Translations under genes and position numbers: made by a program
Notes under the pieces: generated by a model
Database searches by the model: none
Seen by the model: only the letters and a program-made list of their open reading frames with translations
Told to the model about the DNA's origin: nothing
Shown: in pieces, positions 51,219 to 64,000 of the stretch
Position numbering within the stretch: the stretch's first letter is position 1
Layout of the letters: each line of letters opens with the position of its first letter
Assembly: GCA_905250075.1 (NCBI GenBank)
Contig: CAJNOP010000023.1
Span: 952,529 to 1,016,528, forward strand
DNA length: 64,000 bases
Reading direction: 5' to 3'
Origin: Rotaria sp. Silwood1
Lineage: Eukaryota; Rotifera; Eurotatoria; Philodinida; Philodinidae

Positions 51219-54200
51219 ATGAATCACGATAGTAAAATGAATTTAACAACAACAACAACAACATCATCATGTTTATACAATTCAAGTACATGTAATTTTA
51301 TTGATCATGAAGGGAAATGTTTATCAGATAATATGGTACTTGATTTAATTTTAAAATATGTTAGTATAACATATTATGAATGGATTTGTATTATACTTTA
51401 TGTAATTGTTTTTATTGTTGGAACAATTGGTAATTTACTTGTTATTATTGTCATTCAACGTAATCGAAGCATGAGGTAAAATTCCATGAAAAGAAATTTG
51501 TATTGTTTAATCTTTTAATAGCTAATCTATTTTTTCTTTCTTTATTATTGTTTTTTTTTTTCCTAGGACAGTAACAAATATGTTTATTATGAATTTAGCT
51601 GCAGCCGATTTATTAGTTCTTGTATTTTGTTTACCAGCAACTGTTATTCAAGATGTAACTAAAACATGGTTTTTTGGTTTAGTTCTTTGCAAATTTGTGA
51701 ATTATATTCAAGTGAGTTATATTTTTTATATCTAGAATATATATACATTCATATGATTAATAATTCATATTTATAAGAAGTATGCATTAGTTCATGTAAT
51801 GGGTTTTATTTTTATTGATGCCTACCGTTTCTTTGTGTTTCTTTTTTTTAAGTCTCATATAGTGGTTTGAAATTAAAAAAAAAAATTTTTTGAACTTCTA
51901 AAGACTATTGTTTGAGTTGAAGTAGACTTTTATGATGCTTATAAAAGTCTGTAAGCATTTGAATTAATGAGCTTTGAAGAACAAGCGATGCATATTTTAT
52001 CGAATCATTTATCAAAACTATAGAATAAAATTTTCTTCGAATAAGAAAAAAAAAGAAACACAAAGTATTATTTATGACATATCTATTATTTCTATTTTTG
52101 TCATTTAAATTAATTAAATTATTTATTGATGAAGTCTATTTATGATTGTATAACATTAGCATGAGTTTTTTTTTTGCATGACTTATTAGTAAAATCATAA
52201 GGACAAGTTTCGTTAGTCTTCTTCATGAAGTATAAATAAATGTAATAGAAAATAAAAATAGCAGGTGTTAAACACTTAGAATAAGAAATTCAACTAATCT
52301 TTTGAAGTGCAAATTTTTTAAACACCGAAATAATTGAAAAAAAATGATGTAGCTTAATTAACTAGACTCTTACACAAAGTATTTTAAAAACGTAGGAGTT
52401 TTATATATACTAGATAATTCTTTTGTTCTAGAATATGTCGATTTCTGTATCGGTACTTACATTAATGGCTATTTCTGTGGAACGTTATCAAGCTATTGTC
52501 TATCCACTTAAATTCACTGGTACAAAACAGCGTGCAAGAATATTAATTCTTTCCGTATGGATACTTTCACTATTACTTGTTCTACCAGGTTTGTTTTTTG
52601 TTCTTTCATGAATTATATTTTACTCTTAATATATATTGCCATACATATATGAAATTTTTAGATGCTATTATGATGACATTAATTCGACAATTTGGTGATC
52701 AAATCGAAACAATTTATTTAACATAGTAAGATCTATTTATTGAATGACTCATAATTAGTGATGGATTTACGTTCGTTTACTTAACCGTTGTTTTTAGTCT
52801 TTTTCATAAATTTGTTTCTATACTAATTCGATATAGAATTTGTTTCTCTATTAATTATTTAATTTTGTTTTTCAGAAAATATTTTCCTTATCAATGAAAA
52901 GTTAAAAAGATCTCTATCTACTGAATTATCTACATACAATTTTCTATTTTCTTTGAATATCTAATCACTTTTGCAAACGTCTATTCATTCATATAGAGAA
53001 GTCTTAAAAGTAAAATATTTTACATTGAAGAATAGAAAATATTCTACTCTATCTGGCTACGATCTTTTCCATATCTTTCTCATGGTTATTCAGTAAAAAC
53101 AAACAGTCTCCAAACTAAAAATCACACTTATTTTTTTCCTGACTTTATAGAAAGTTATGTTTTTGAAAGTCCAGTATTCCGTGAAATGTTTCATTGTCAT
53201 GCTGTCGAGGGTAAAGTTTAATTCTGCGTAAAATACTCTACAGATGTTCATTAGAAAAATTTAAAAAAAACAGTATAGGTCGCTGCGACAGACGAAACCA
53301 CTAACAATCATATTTGAAAAGAACTTTTCCGTCAGCATTTTTAAATTGACTACGTTAAAGTATTTCGATATAAAATATTTACTTTAGAGTTTATTAAACA
53401 ATATCAGAAAATTTTCTGTCAAATACTGTATCATATTTTTGACTTTCATCAATAGACCATACAGTAGATTTTGATCTTATGAATTTTATACCAACAAGAA
53501 GAATACTTGGAAAGAAAAACAAATCAATTAGAATTTTTTTTAGAAAAATAAATTTTCTATTAAATGAGATCAGAAACAAATTTTCAAATAGCTTCAAAGA
53601 ACGAAACAAAAGCCGATCATAAATTATAAATCATCTGATACTTTTTTTTTTTGTTTTTTGAATTTCTTCTATATCAAATCCTCTTTATTTAGTTGTCAAT
53701 GGAATGCTCATCCATTGTATGATCTTCTCTATCAATTACATATATCACTTTGTTTATTTATTATTCCACTTTGCTTTATGGTTTTTACATATTCTGGTAT
53801 TGTTAAAGTGCTTTGGGGTTCATTACCAACTGAAAGAATATTAAATGATGAACAACGTACAATTCATTCAAGTCAATATAAATTAACAGGTTTATTATTT
53901 TTTCCTTATTTTAAAAAAAGATTTAATGAAAAACACAAACAAATCATTGATATTTTTAAAGGTTCATCAGAAGAATCTCATATTACTGTTCCTTTACATA
54001 GCAGTAATAATTTAATCAATTCAACTAAATCAGCTAATTTAATGGTACAAGAAAATCGACAAAAAGCAGCTAAAATGCTTATTTCTGTCGTTATTATATT
54101 TACTATATGTTATATTCCAGTTCATGTTTTTAATTTATTCAGGTAAAATATATAAAATGATATTATATAGAAATAAAATGTTATATTTAAAAAAAATATT

Positions 54201-54824
54201 TTAGATATATTTATGTCTATAAGGAATATACACAACGTCCAATTACTGATGATAGTAATAATTCAAGTAACATTATTGAATGTTTTCAACCAAAAAATGT
54301 TCCACTTGAACGTACTGGTCCAATAAAAATTATCACAATTAGTGCGTTAATATCTCATTTTCTACCTTATTTTAATTCATCTGTTAATCCAATCATATAT
54401 AATATTATGAGTGGTAAATAAAATATTATAAAAGAAATATATCATTATACGAAAACTTCTTTTTTTTTAATCTTATTTTATAGATAAATTTCGCCTTAAA
54501 TTTCGTGAATTATTTTCATCGTGCTGTTGTTGTTTTGAATCAGCAGTAAAAATGAAGTCTACATCGTCAACAACGATACCATTTAAAGTATTAAGTACAA
54601 TGCAACATAGAAATCAAGAACCATTATTAACATCTGGTCGCAATACTGATCGATATAATATGAAGATAAATTATAAACGAATGGCAACTAAACCATCAAA
54701 TGTTAGTAGTATTGGAAGTAGTCCAATATCCAGTAATACGAAAACTAATAGTTTGACAAGAGTTACTAATATTAAAGAGTACACGCACAATGGACCGATT
54801 ACTTTTCGATTGACTAACGTTTAA
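51219..54824 (+). CDS. Peptide GPCR, orexin/allatotropin-receptor type, 7 exons, 540 aa
   Basis: A class A receptor in the plasma membrane, expected to bind a neuropeptide. Exons: 51219-51475, 51567-51711, 52432-52588, 52662-52725, 53693-54142, 54205-54413 and 54484-54824 (1,623 nt, phases fit). The extracellular N-terminus has N-glycosylation sites (NLT, NSS). TM1 is at about 52-78 (GTIGNLLVI). TM2 carries [15 protein letters not shown]. The conserved Cys of TM3 is in LCKFVNY, followed by [12 protein letters not shown] (ERY at 151-153). The loop-2 Cys is in YCQWNAH. TM5 leads into VKVLWG, and TM6 is preceded by [15 protein letters not shown] lies at 419-423 in TM7, then [11 protein letters not shown] and a Cys cluster suited to palmitoylation. 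The W.FG, KVLWG, R-KAAKML and SSVNPIIY patterns fit orexin and allatotropin receptors best; related peptide receptors are possible. Introns 2 and 4 are 720 and 967 bp. Confidence 0.88.
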
Positions 54825-57800
54825 CATAAATATATATATATACATGTATATGTACTGTATGCAGTTTGAAAATAAATAAATAAAAAGAGGAATGAATCAA
54901 TGAAAATTCGGAAGAATAACCTCTGAATATTCTAATATTATAAAATTCTAGTAAACATATGCATATATTTGAAATGCAGTTGATACTCAATGCTTATATA
55001 TGTACTAACGCATGCTAATAGAATTAAACAAGGATATGTTGACCTATATTAATACTATTACTCATTTTTACAAGAGTTTTCTGTGTATCAGTGAGATTAG
55101 ATCAGATAAAATAAATAAATCTTTGGTAGATATAGTTAATTATAGATAGATTATCATTCATGTCGAGTTCTTAATTCATATTCACACATTCATTATGAGT
55201 CATTAACAGAGAAAAAGATCTACTTGATTATCTTTTACTCTACTGTCGGATGCATTAGCAGGTGCGAGTTTTTTTTATTACTATTAAGGAAACAAGACAA
55301 AGATAACTTATCGTTTTTAATATAGCAAAAACAAAGAATAAAATTAAAAAAAAAAAAAGAACATCATTCATTAATGAAATGATTAATTGAATAAGATTAT
55401 TCAAATAATAATGACAATAAACAAACGATAGTAAGCAACAGTGAAAATAAATTTTTCTGACAATATAATTTCATAATTCTTGTCAATTATTATAATTACA
55501 ATTGATGAACAACAAATTTTTTAGAAATAGATCTATTCTGATGTTTTTTTTTTTTCGCTTTCTTGTGTATCTTCTTTTAATGCTAATTATCAAATAAATA
55601 TGTTATGTAAAAATAACATACTGATTAATCTAAATATATTTTCTTATCAAAAGATGTTCACATATTGTATTGAATAAAGAATTAGGAATATTTCCTTTTG
55701 TTCAAACGAAACATATTGTGCAGAATAACAAAGAATATTATAATGAATCGCCCTAGAATATATTGTTGAAGAGAGCATTAATAATGCCGGAAATAGATGA
55801 AATAGTCCTTCATCTGCGTGATAATTTCTGTCAAAACTTAATCGTACTTATTTATAAAATCAAGGTCATCGTATGTTGTGAGCTAGATTACATATTACAA
55901 AAAAAAAAAAAGATAAAAGAATTTCATTTGTGAAGATTACGTGATACTATCTAACAACTATATTTTTTCTTTTTGTTCGCACAAATCGTACTTTGAAGTC
56001 TAATGATTCAATTTATTGCAATCGATACTAATTTATAATAAGAAATAAATTATCTTTTATTATTCTATAATATCACTGTAACTTTAATTCATTAGGATAA
56101 GATATGTAAATCAATTAAGAAAATTAAATTAAGTATAAAAGATATGAATTTAGAGACATAATAAGTATGGAAAATACTTTATGTATATGAAAATGTGATG
56201 CTAAACTTAAGAATTTGAATTTCAATGAAGTACAAGTTACAGTCATAGAAATTTATCAGTTGCTTTCCAAATACTAAAATTACCAGCAGTTATTGTCACA
56301 TTCTATATACTATACGTAGTTGGTAAGTGCATCATTATTAAAATCACCTGCTCTAGTTCTTAATTTAGAAAAAAAACAATAAAACGCAATAGTTTTATCA
56401 GTTCATTAATTCTATAAAGATTATTTCGACCTTTTCTATTCATTTCTGTAATCTCAATGAAATATCTATTGTTTATCAAAAGATTAGATTATATTTCTTT
56501 CTAAAACTTGCGAATACTCATTCAAGAATTAAGATTTAGAATATCATATATCAACTCGATTAGTTGTTTTGAACAATAGGATACGTACTTGAAGTACAAG
56601 AAAAATACTGTAGGCATACATCACTTTTCTCGTGTAAGTCAATAGGTCAGATAAGAAACCCGATAAAAATATGTTTTTCAACGTATATTGATTCATATGT
56701 TATATGAGTTGAAACCCTTCAACATTATCAAACATTTAAAATTTATCCTTCAGCTAATCTCGAATAGGACGACTATTCAAATTTCACATATTACATATAT
56801 TTTCGAGACATACTTGTAATAAATCAAGCTAGTTGTGTTGAACTTGTTTCTATGAAATAACAAGCATATATTTGAAATGTTATGTAATTTTTTTTTACAA
56901 AGCATTGCATTAATATCCTATATTTTGACAGTGAATTCATGTTTTTATTTTTCTCTTTCTTAAAAGTATTGCGTTGACCTTATATTTATTTTCGTATCAC
57001 AATACAATATAGAGAATATATGTTGAATCCTTATTTATGTTACATAAAGAATAGTACTGTAAGGATTGAATCAACAATCTGCTTCAACTGTCAGACATAG
57101 ATCTAATTTGAGTTGTTTAGGGATTTCATGTTTTTATTTTCATCAATGCTGATCATGGTATATACTGTAATTATACTTTGACGTTTAGCAATTGAATCCA
57201 CTCACCTATAGGGTAGAAAAGTAACATGAAAACCTATGCGTGATGGATTTACAGAATTGAAAATATCAATGAATACTGTACATATTTTAGTGTATTTGTT
57301 GATTTCACAAGTTTGGTAAAAGTTTCGATAATTCAAAATATTGCGACTCGTTTAAAATTTTCTAAAAACATATAATGACTGAGCAAGCTTGTATGTTCAA
57401 TGCAACATCGCCTAATTATTATAGACCTAATGCTTCATCGGTTTTCATCATTATTTTGTGGATACAAGCATCAACTAATTCTATAATTATTTTTGTCTGA
57501 TTCTTTACCTACTGAAGTGCCAATGCATAGTCTTACCGACATCAAAATTCCAATGATTCAGACAAATCATAATTACCTTGAATATTAATTTTCTTCTCGA
57601 GGAAAATTATCTCGGAACTATGTTTTTGATAGATATTATTGGATTCAGCAAACAACTGATCTCAATGAATGTTTTAGTCGTATTTCAATATATTTGTTTT
57701 TCATATTGATAATGAAACTAGTTGTTTATCTACATCAAGAATTAGTTCTATTGAACCGGAATGTAGTGCAATACAAGTCGGAAATACATTCCAGTTTTCA

Positions 57801-60674
57801 TAAACAATTCTCGGGAGATGTACGGGAACTGCAATAATAAGCGGTGACCCATAAAAAATGACCGCACACAACATTTCATATTTTATTCTGTAAATAAGTT
57901 GTATTCAAAATAAAAAAAGAAATATACCACAAAATTCAGCGTGAAAAGCTCTACAATCGAGAAAATAAAGCTTATTTAAATTATTATATCTTTTCTTTTG
58001 TAAAATAAATGAAATTCTATGCGATTAATTTTTGTTGTTGCGAATAAAATCGTTTATTTACCCACGATGAATTCCTTTATATTCTTAGTTCATCAATTAA
58101 TCAATCGTTGTTTTTTAACTTTATTTCATTGCATATTATTTGCAATAGCATCTCACACATTATAATCTAGAGCATTGAAATGAGAACTATTTGCTAAGCA
58201 TCTGGATAATTATCTATAAAATGCATGAAATTTTCTTTACATCATGTCAATAATTTCTAATGTCTATTTGATTTGGTGTTGTCATGTTGATAGGTAAAAT
58301 CGTCGTTTGTTTTCATATAATGCTTGTGAAGGAGCAACTTTCATATGATAATGTTTTATCAGATTTAAGTATAGCGGAAGATGTATGACTATTTTTAGAT
58401 GCACTTAACCATACCATAATTCTTTTTGGTTGCATAGTCTTTTGGTTTATATCTCGTTTGTTTGTCTGCTTTTTGTCAACTTGCAACATAAGCATGTTCT
58501 AATGAGACATATTTTTTTGTCAATGAATAGAATTATTTTTCATTGATGAGATAAAAAACGAGCAAATTGATCGTTTATCACAGAATGTTTATAATATTCG
58601 CAGCGTCAAAAATTAATTGCATAGAATTTAGCCTATTTTGAAAACAAAAGACAAATAATCAAAATAAGCTTTACTTTGTGGATTATAGAAATTTTCACGC
58701 TACATTTTATCATATACTTTGTAGTGTTTTTCTTTTTAATAAAATATATTTAGAGATTAAAATTATCCAATGTTTATTTCCTAGTCTGTATTTGTCTTCA
58801 TCTAAATATAAAAAATTCAATAAAATAAATCGAACCTTCGTATTCTATTCAAATAAGAATGCATTACAGAACAATTGAATATTAACAACAAATTCTTTTG
58901 TAAATGACACAGATCAAAATTGAGCTTTTACTGCGACAAATGATAAAGTTCAATTTTCAACCAAAGAAAAATGGCGTAATAATTTCAATGTCGTTCATAT
59001 TCATTCAATGAAAAAAAAAACATATCAGAATAAGTATCCCAATCCATGAAACTAACAATATGTCGAATATAGATGTATTGAAAGTGTTCAAAAACAAAAG
59101 TACCACAAAAATTACTTTCAACATCATCAAAAAGTATGATTTGTGTTAGTACAGCTATGGTCAAACGGTCAATTACATCGCATATTCATAATTAATTACG
59201 AGCGAGAGAACCACTCAAATTATTATTCTTCATTTCCTTAGATCTATCAATGGAAAAAATTTGACATCGACATTGTGCTTTTTAATTTTTTAGTGTATAC
59301 ATAAAGCTAAGTAAAAAATTCAATAAAACAATCATAACTGAGCTTCAAAAGTTCCTGGAGATAAACCGTTTTAGACTTTTGGTAGTCTTATCACGGTGTC
59401 TTTGTCGACCCAACATGAGCTTAAACAGTGGTTACCAGTTCAAATTGTTCACTTGATAGTTAAAATATTCAAATTTAATTTTTATCTGACATGCATCATA
59501 ATTCCAACGTCATGATTAACCAACTATCTGTTATTATTTCTATTCTAAGATTTCTGGCATTTAGCAAACCCGCACATGAATACTAATATCTGAAATGTAA
59601 CTATGATGAAATAAGGTCATAGCAAAATTATTGACGTAGGTTAGATAAACATTGTTTGAGAAATGAAACAAAAAAGAAAGTCTTCTGATTGCAATTATCA
59701 GTATAAAATAGAACAACGATCTATGATTTCTTTCTATGCATACGTTTTTTCTAAAATATCTTCAAAAAAGAACAATTGAATTTCCAACTTTGAAATCTAT
59801 ATGTTTGATCGTACCAATTTCTTTACATTCTTATATTGATCTTAGGGCTAAGACATTTCACTTAATCATTACTATTTACCATGAAGATGAATGATTATTC
59901 AATCTCTCGAATGATCGTATTTATGTTGCCAATCAATATAACGTACATGTATACAAAAGAACAAAATAAAAACTATATTATTCAAATCGATCATGATTTC
60001 TTTTGAAAGTACAATAACTGTTCTTTTGTCTAAATTAAATATTTGTTTCGATTAAATATATTTACCAAAAACATTTGATAGCAGCAAGAATAAATGCTTT
60101 ATTTATTTCAAAAAAATGCTTTCATATCTTTTTTTTGATTTATTTTCTCAACTAAAAATCTAAACATCTTTGTTTCAACTATTGTTTTCTTTTGCTTATT
60201 TAATGAGATAAAGAACTACACACAGATACAAACGAATTATACACACAGACACACACATCAACATAGCAGAGAACAAGAAAATCTACTTCCATTCTATATA
60301 ATAATAATAATAATAATAATAAAAAGAAGATCAGAATGATTATATTTATAATAACATTCTTTTGTTTTTTCTTTCGTTTTTTTTTTCTCCTTTAAACGAT
60401 ACAACAAAATGAGAGAATATATTCGAATGGCAACATTGTGCGTACATATGAAAAAAAAAAAAATCATCCTGAGAAAAACATAATACAAACTATATATATA
60501 TATATATAAATATATATATATATAAAGAATAGTTATTGAGTAAATAAGAACGAACAAACAAAATCGATAATAAGCAAAGAAAGAGACAAACACACAACAG
60601 CAAAAGAAAAAAAAAAAGATATATTTATATATTATATATAGACATCTATTGAAAAACCTTGTGTATGTTTGTAT
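54825..60674. other. Large intergenic region
   Basis: Nearly 6 kb of AT-rich DNA. A coding-like but stop-ridden stretch lies at about 57374-57890 (+), with text such as MTEQACMFNATSPNYYRPN and later ETSCLSTSRISSIEPEC; it may be a gene relic. (AAT)n at 60297-60322 and (AT)n at about 60490-60524 lie near the H3.3 3' side. No intact gene is recognised. Confidence 0.4.
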
Positions 60675-61592
<918 letters not shown>

Positions 61593-64000
61593 ATGGATAC
61601 ATCTTCATCAACACGAAAAGTATCATCATCAGGTATAATAACAAATACAATTAAACCAACAACAATATCTAATGCACCACGAAGTATAATTGTAAGAAAA
61701 TCAAGTAATGGTTTTGGTTTTAATGTACGTGGTCAAGTATTTGAAGGTGGTCAAGTTAAAGCTATACATGGAACACTTTATGGTCCACTTCAACATGTAT
61801 CAGCTGTATCAAGTCGAGGATCAGCTGAAAAAGCAGGTCTTTGTGTTGGAGATAAAATACTTGAAGTGTATGTGATTTATATTGTTTTTCTTTTTGTCTG
61901 CTTAAAAGTTTTATCAATATTTTGTTTTATAGAAATGGTATTGATGTCGAAGGTGCATCACATAAACAAGTTGTGGATTTAATTAAACATAGTGGTGATG
62001 AACTTCATCTTGTTGGTATGAAGAAAAATAAAGCATATTAGTTTTTTTTTGGTAGATTTGAAAATTTCTTTTTTTTTTTTTTGTTTTTGTTTTTACAGTT
62101 ATTGCATCGGCTGGTGATGAAACACATAGTGATGTACATTCAGGTGAAGAATCAAGTGGAAGTTCAAATGATTATACAGAAAGACGTTCACTTGCTATTA
62201 CAATACCAGATTATAGTTTATTAGAAGTGAATGATGAAAAATTTTATGTAAGTATTTTCTTTTTGTTTTTGTTTTAAGTGTTATTTAAAAAAATAATCAT
62301 ATGCAAAAAAAAAAAAAGAAAGGATAAAATATAAAGAAGATTATTTATGAAAGAAAATAATATATTTAGAATGAATAATTAATTCATTGTAGTAGTCTTA
62401 TTTAAAAATAGATTAAAGAATTATTAAGTTTAGGTCATATTCAAAAAGAAATTAAGTATGCATCAATGTCATTTACAAAAAAGAAATATATTACTAATAA
62501 ATGTACTGATAAAAAAAACCTGACATTTATTGAAGTAGTCAATAGAATTAATTAAATTGTAAAAAGAAGCTGATGATTATTTGAAGAAAAACTATTTAGA
62601 AGACAAAATAATATAGAAAGATTAATAGTTTGATAAACTTTACTTTAACTATATACATATATATATAAGCTGCTGACAGGTGAGTGCTAGAAGTTGATTG
62701 AAAGATTTCTTTTTTCTAAACTTAATCAGGGTTGAAGTACTTTGGAGTATCGCTAAGCAAAAAACCTGAGGAAAAACGAAAGTTTTATGATATTAGGATC
62801 AGAGTCACCCGCTTAGGTCCTAAATTTTCGGACTTCAAACTGATCAAATCATGCTTTAATACTCTCAACGAAATTTTCCAATCCAAACTAGATAGTCGCT
62901 CAGAAAATATGACATAGTTTTTTTTTTTTGTATTCAGTGACTAGATCACTCTACACATCTCTTAGAAGACTAGAGCTTATCAGATTCAATTTTTTTTGGA
63001 ATCAATCCGATGGAGACTGAAAATAGTCTTGTGAAAGTTTCATAGGACGAGATTTTGTTTTACAGGACAAAAAAAAATTAATTCTAAAGTTAATTTATAT
63101 TATAAAATTTATTGAACTTTTCGTTTTTTTTTAGGTATTTAATATTCACATAGCTGGTAAATATTGACAAAAAGAATTAATTTTTTTTTTTTCATGACTT
63201 GATTTTATTGTTAATATGATATTATAATAGGTCGTCATTTATGTTCACGACGTTATCGAGAATTTGCTTCATTACATCATCAATTAAAACAAGAATTTCC
63301 AGATTTTCCATTTAGTCCTTTACCTAAAAAATGGCCATTTAAATTATCTGATCAACAATTAGATGCTCGTCGACGTGGTCTTGAACAATATCTTGATAAA
63401 AGTAAAAATAAAAGAAAATTGATACATACATATTAAAAAAAATATCTTTTTTTTTTGTTTGATTTTTAGTTTGTTCAGTTCGTGTTGTTGGTGATTGTGA
63501 TCTTGTACAAGAATTTTTATCAGCTGATATATATGAAGTAAAATTTCTATTTCTTAACATAGAAAAAAAGAAAATGTTTAATAACTATATTTTATTTCAT
63601 TTTAGCGTGATTCAGTTTCAATTGATGTTGAAATTAAAATTATGTTACCTGATCGATCAGTTACAATTCTTAAAATAAAACGTTTTTCTACTACTGATAA
63701 AGTTTATGAAGTAAAACATATAAAAAAAAAAATAAATTTTTATTTATTATTTTTTTTTTTAGGCTGTTGTAGCAAAAATTAATTTACCAGAACAATGTGT
63801 TTCATTTTTTTATCTTTTTGAAATTCTTGATTATACATTTGGTAAGAGTTTCGTTTTTATTTTTTTCATTTTAAATTTTAATATTTTTATTTAAATAAAT
63901 ATTTAGAACGAAAACTTCGTCCAAATGAATATCCACATCAAATTTATGTACAAAATTGTTGTACAGCTAATACAACATGTTTATGTTTACGTAAATTTGT
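61593..64000 (+). CDS. SNX27: Sorting nexin 27 (SNX27), N-terminal part, cut by the window end
   Basis: An endosomal adaptor that recycles PDZ-ligand cargo with retromer. Exons so far: 61593-61867, 61933-62015, 62099-62247, 63135-63156 (a 22-nt micro-exon), 63231-63401, 63470-63537, 63606-63710, 63763-63841 and 63907-64000, which continues beyond the window. Domains in order: a PDZ domain (about residues 33-125; GFGFNVRGQ, the SNX27-type long loop [32 protein letters not shown]); an acidic/Ser linker; a PX domain ([48 protein letters not shown]); and the start of the FERM-like domain ([38 protein letters not shown]). The PDZ-PX-FERM order is unique to SNX27. All phases fit. Intron 3 is long (887 bp). 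Confidence 0.95.
62248..63134 (+). other. Long intron 3 of SNX27
   Basis: An 887-bp intron between the linker and the PX domain, while the other introns here are mostly 50-85 bp. It contains an open frame at 62732-62917 with a less AT-rich composition than its surroundings, perhaps part of an inserted sequence. No terminal repeats were found. Confidence 0.55.

Noticed and set aside
60294-60593. 99-codon Ile/Tyr/Phe-rich frame
   Set aside because: Created by AAT and AT microsatellites downstream of H3.3.

Overview
The window looks like nuclear DNA of an invertebrate animal, most probably a bdelloid rotifer (Rotaria/Adineta type). It is very AT-rich. Its genes are split by many short GT-AG introns of about 50-80 bp plus a few of 0.4-1.9 kb. 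The proteins are clearly metazoan. A broken F-box gene at 11.65-12.67 kb carries a sequence pattern I associate with the large bdelloid F-box family. The species assignment is inference; the animal assignment is secure. Layout, left to right. (1) 0.3-7.4 kb: two divergent TALE-class homeobox genes on the + strand, with a small unrecognised gene on the minus strand between them. (2) 7.4-14.7 kb: gene-poor, holding a 2.3-kb imperfect palindrome, the F-box pseudogene and an inverted pair of GC-rich 15-bp minisatellites. (3) 14.7-21.5 kb, minus: an 18-exon EF-hand protein phosphatase (PPEF/rdgC). (4) 24.8-26.3 kb, minus: SGF29, the H3K4me3 reader of SAGA. (5) 26.3-34.5 kb: gene-poor, with a 1,010-bp hAT-like non-autonomous transposon and decayed coding traces. 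(6) 34.6-36.2 kb, minus: a RhoA-type GTPase. (7) 36.2-42.1 kb: gene-poor, with a decayed gene and a TA-flanked inverted-repeat element. (8) 42.2-44.2 kb, plus: PPP1R42 (leucine-rich repeats). (9) 44.2-51.2 kb: a 213-bp MITE, a 1.4-kb imperfect palindrome with the only assembly gap in its middle, and a pseudogene with a WHxHIL motif. (10) 51.2-54.8 kb, plus: a peptide GPCR of the orexin/allatotropin-receptor type. (11) 54.8-60.7 kb: essentially empty. (12) 60.7-61.2 kb, minus: histone H3.3, head to head with SNX27 (61.6 kb to the window end, plus, truncated by the window). The genes are ordinary single-copy eukaryotic genes and do not form an operon or one pathway. Two links are worth noting: SGF29 reads methylated H3 tails while an H3.3 gene lies about 35 kb away, and the H3.3/SNX27 pair probably shares a 368-bp divergent promoter. 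Exon models were built by hand: every join was checked for a GT donor, an AG acceptor and reading phase, and exon lengths add up to whole codon counts. No tRNA, rRNA, CRISPR array or spliced-leader gene was recognised. The least ordinary content is the linked TALE pair and the set of inverted-repeat structures at 9.1-11.5, 12.9-13.8, 27.3-28.3, 41.0-41.5, 45.3-45.5 and 45.8-47.2 kb.
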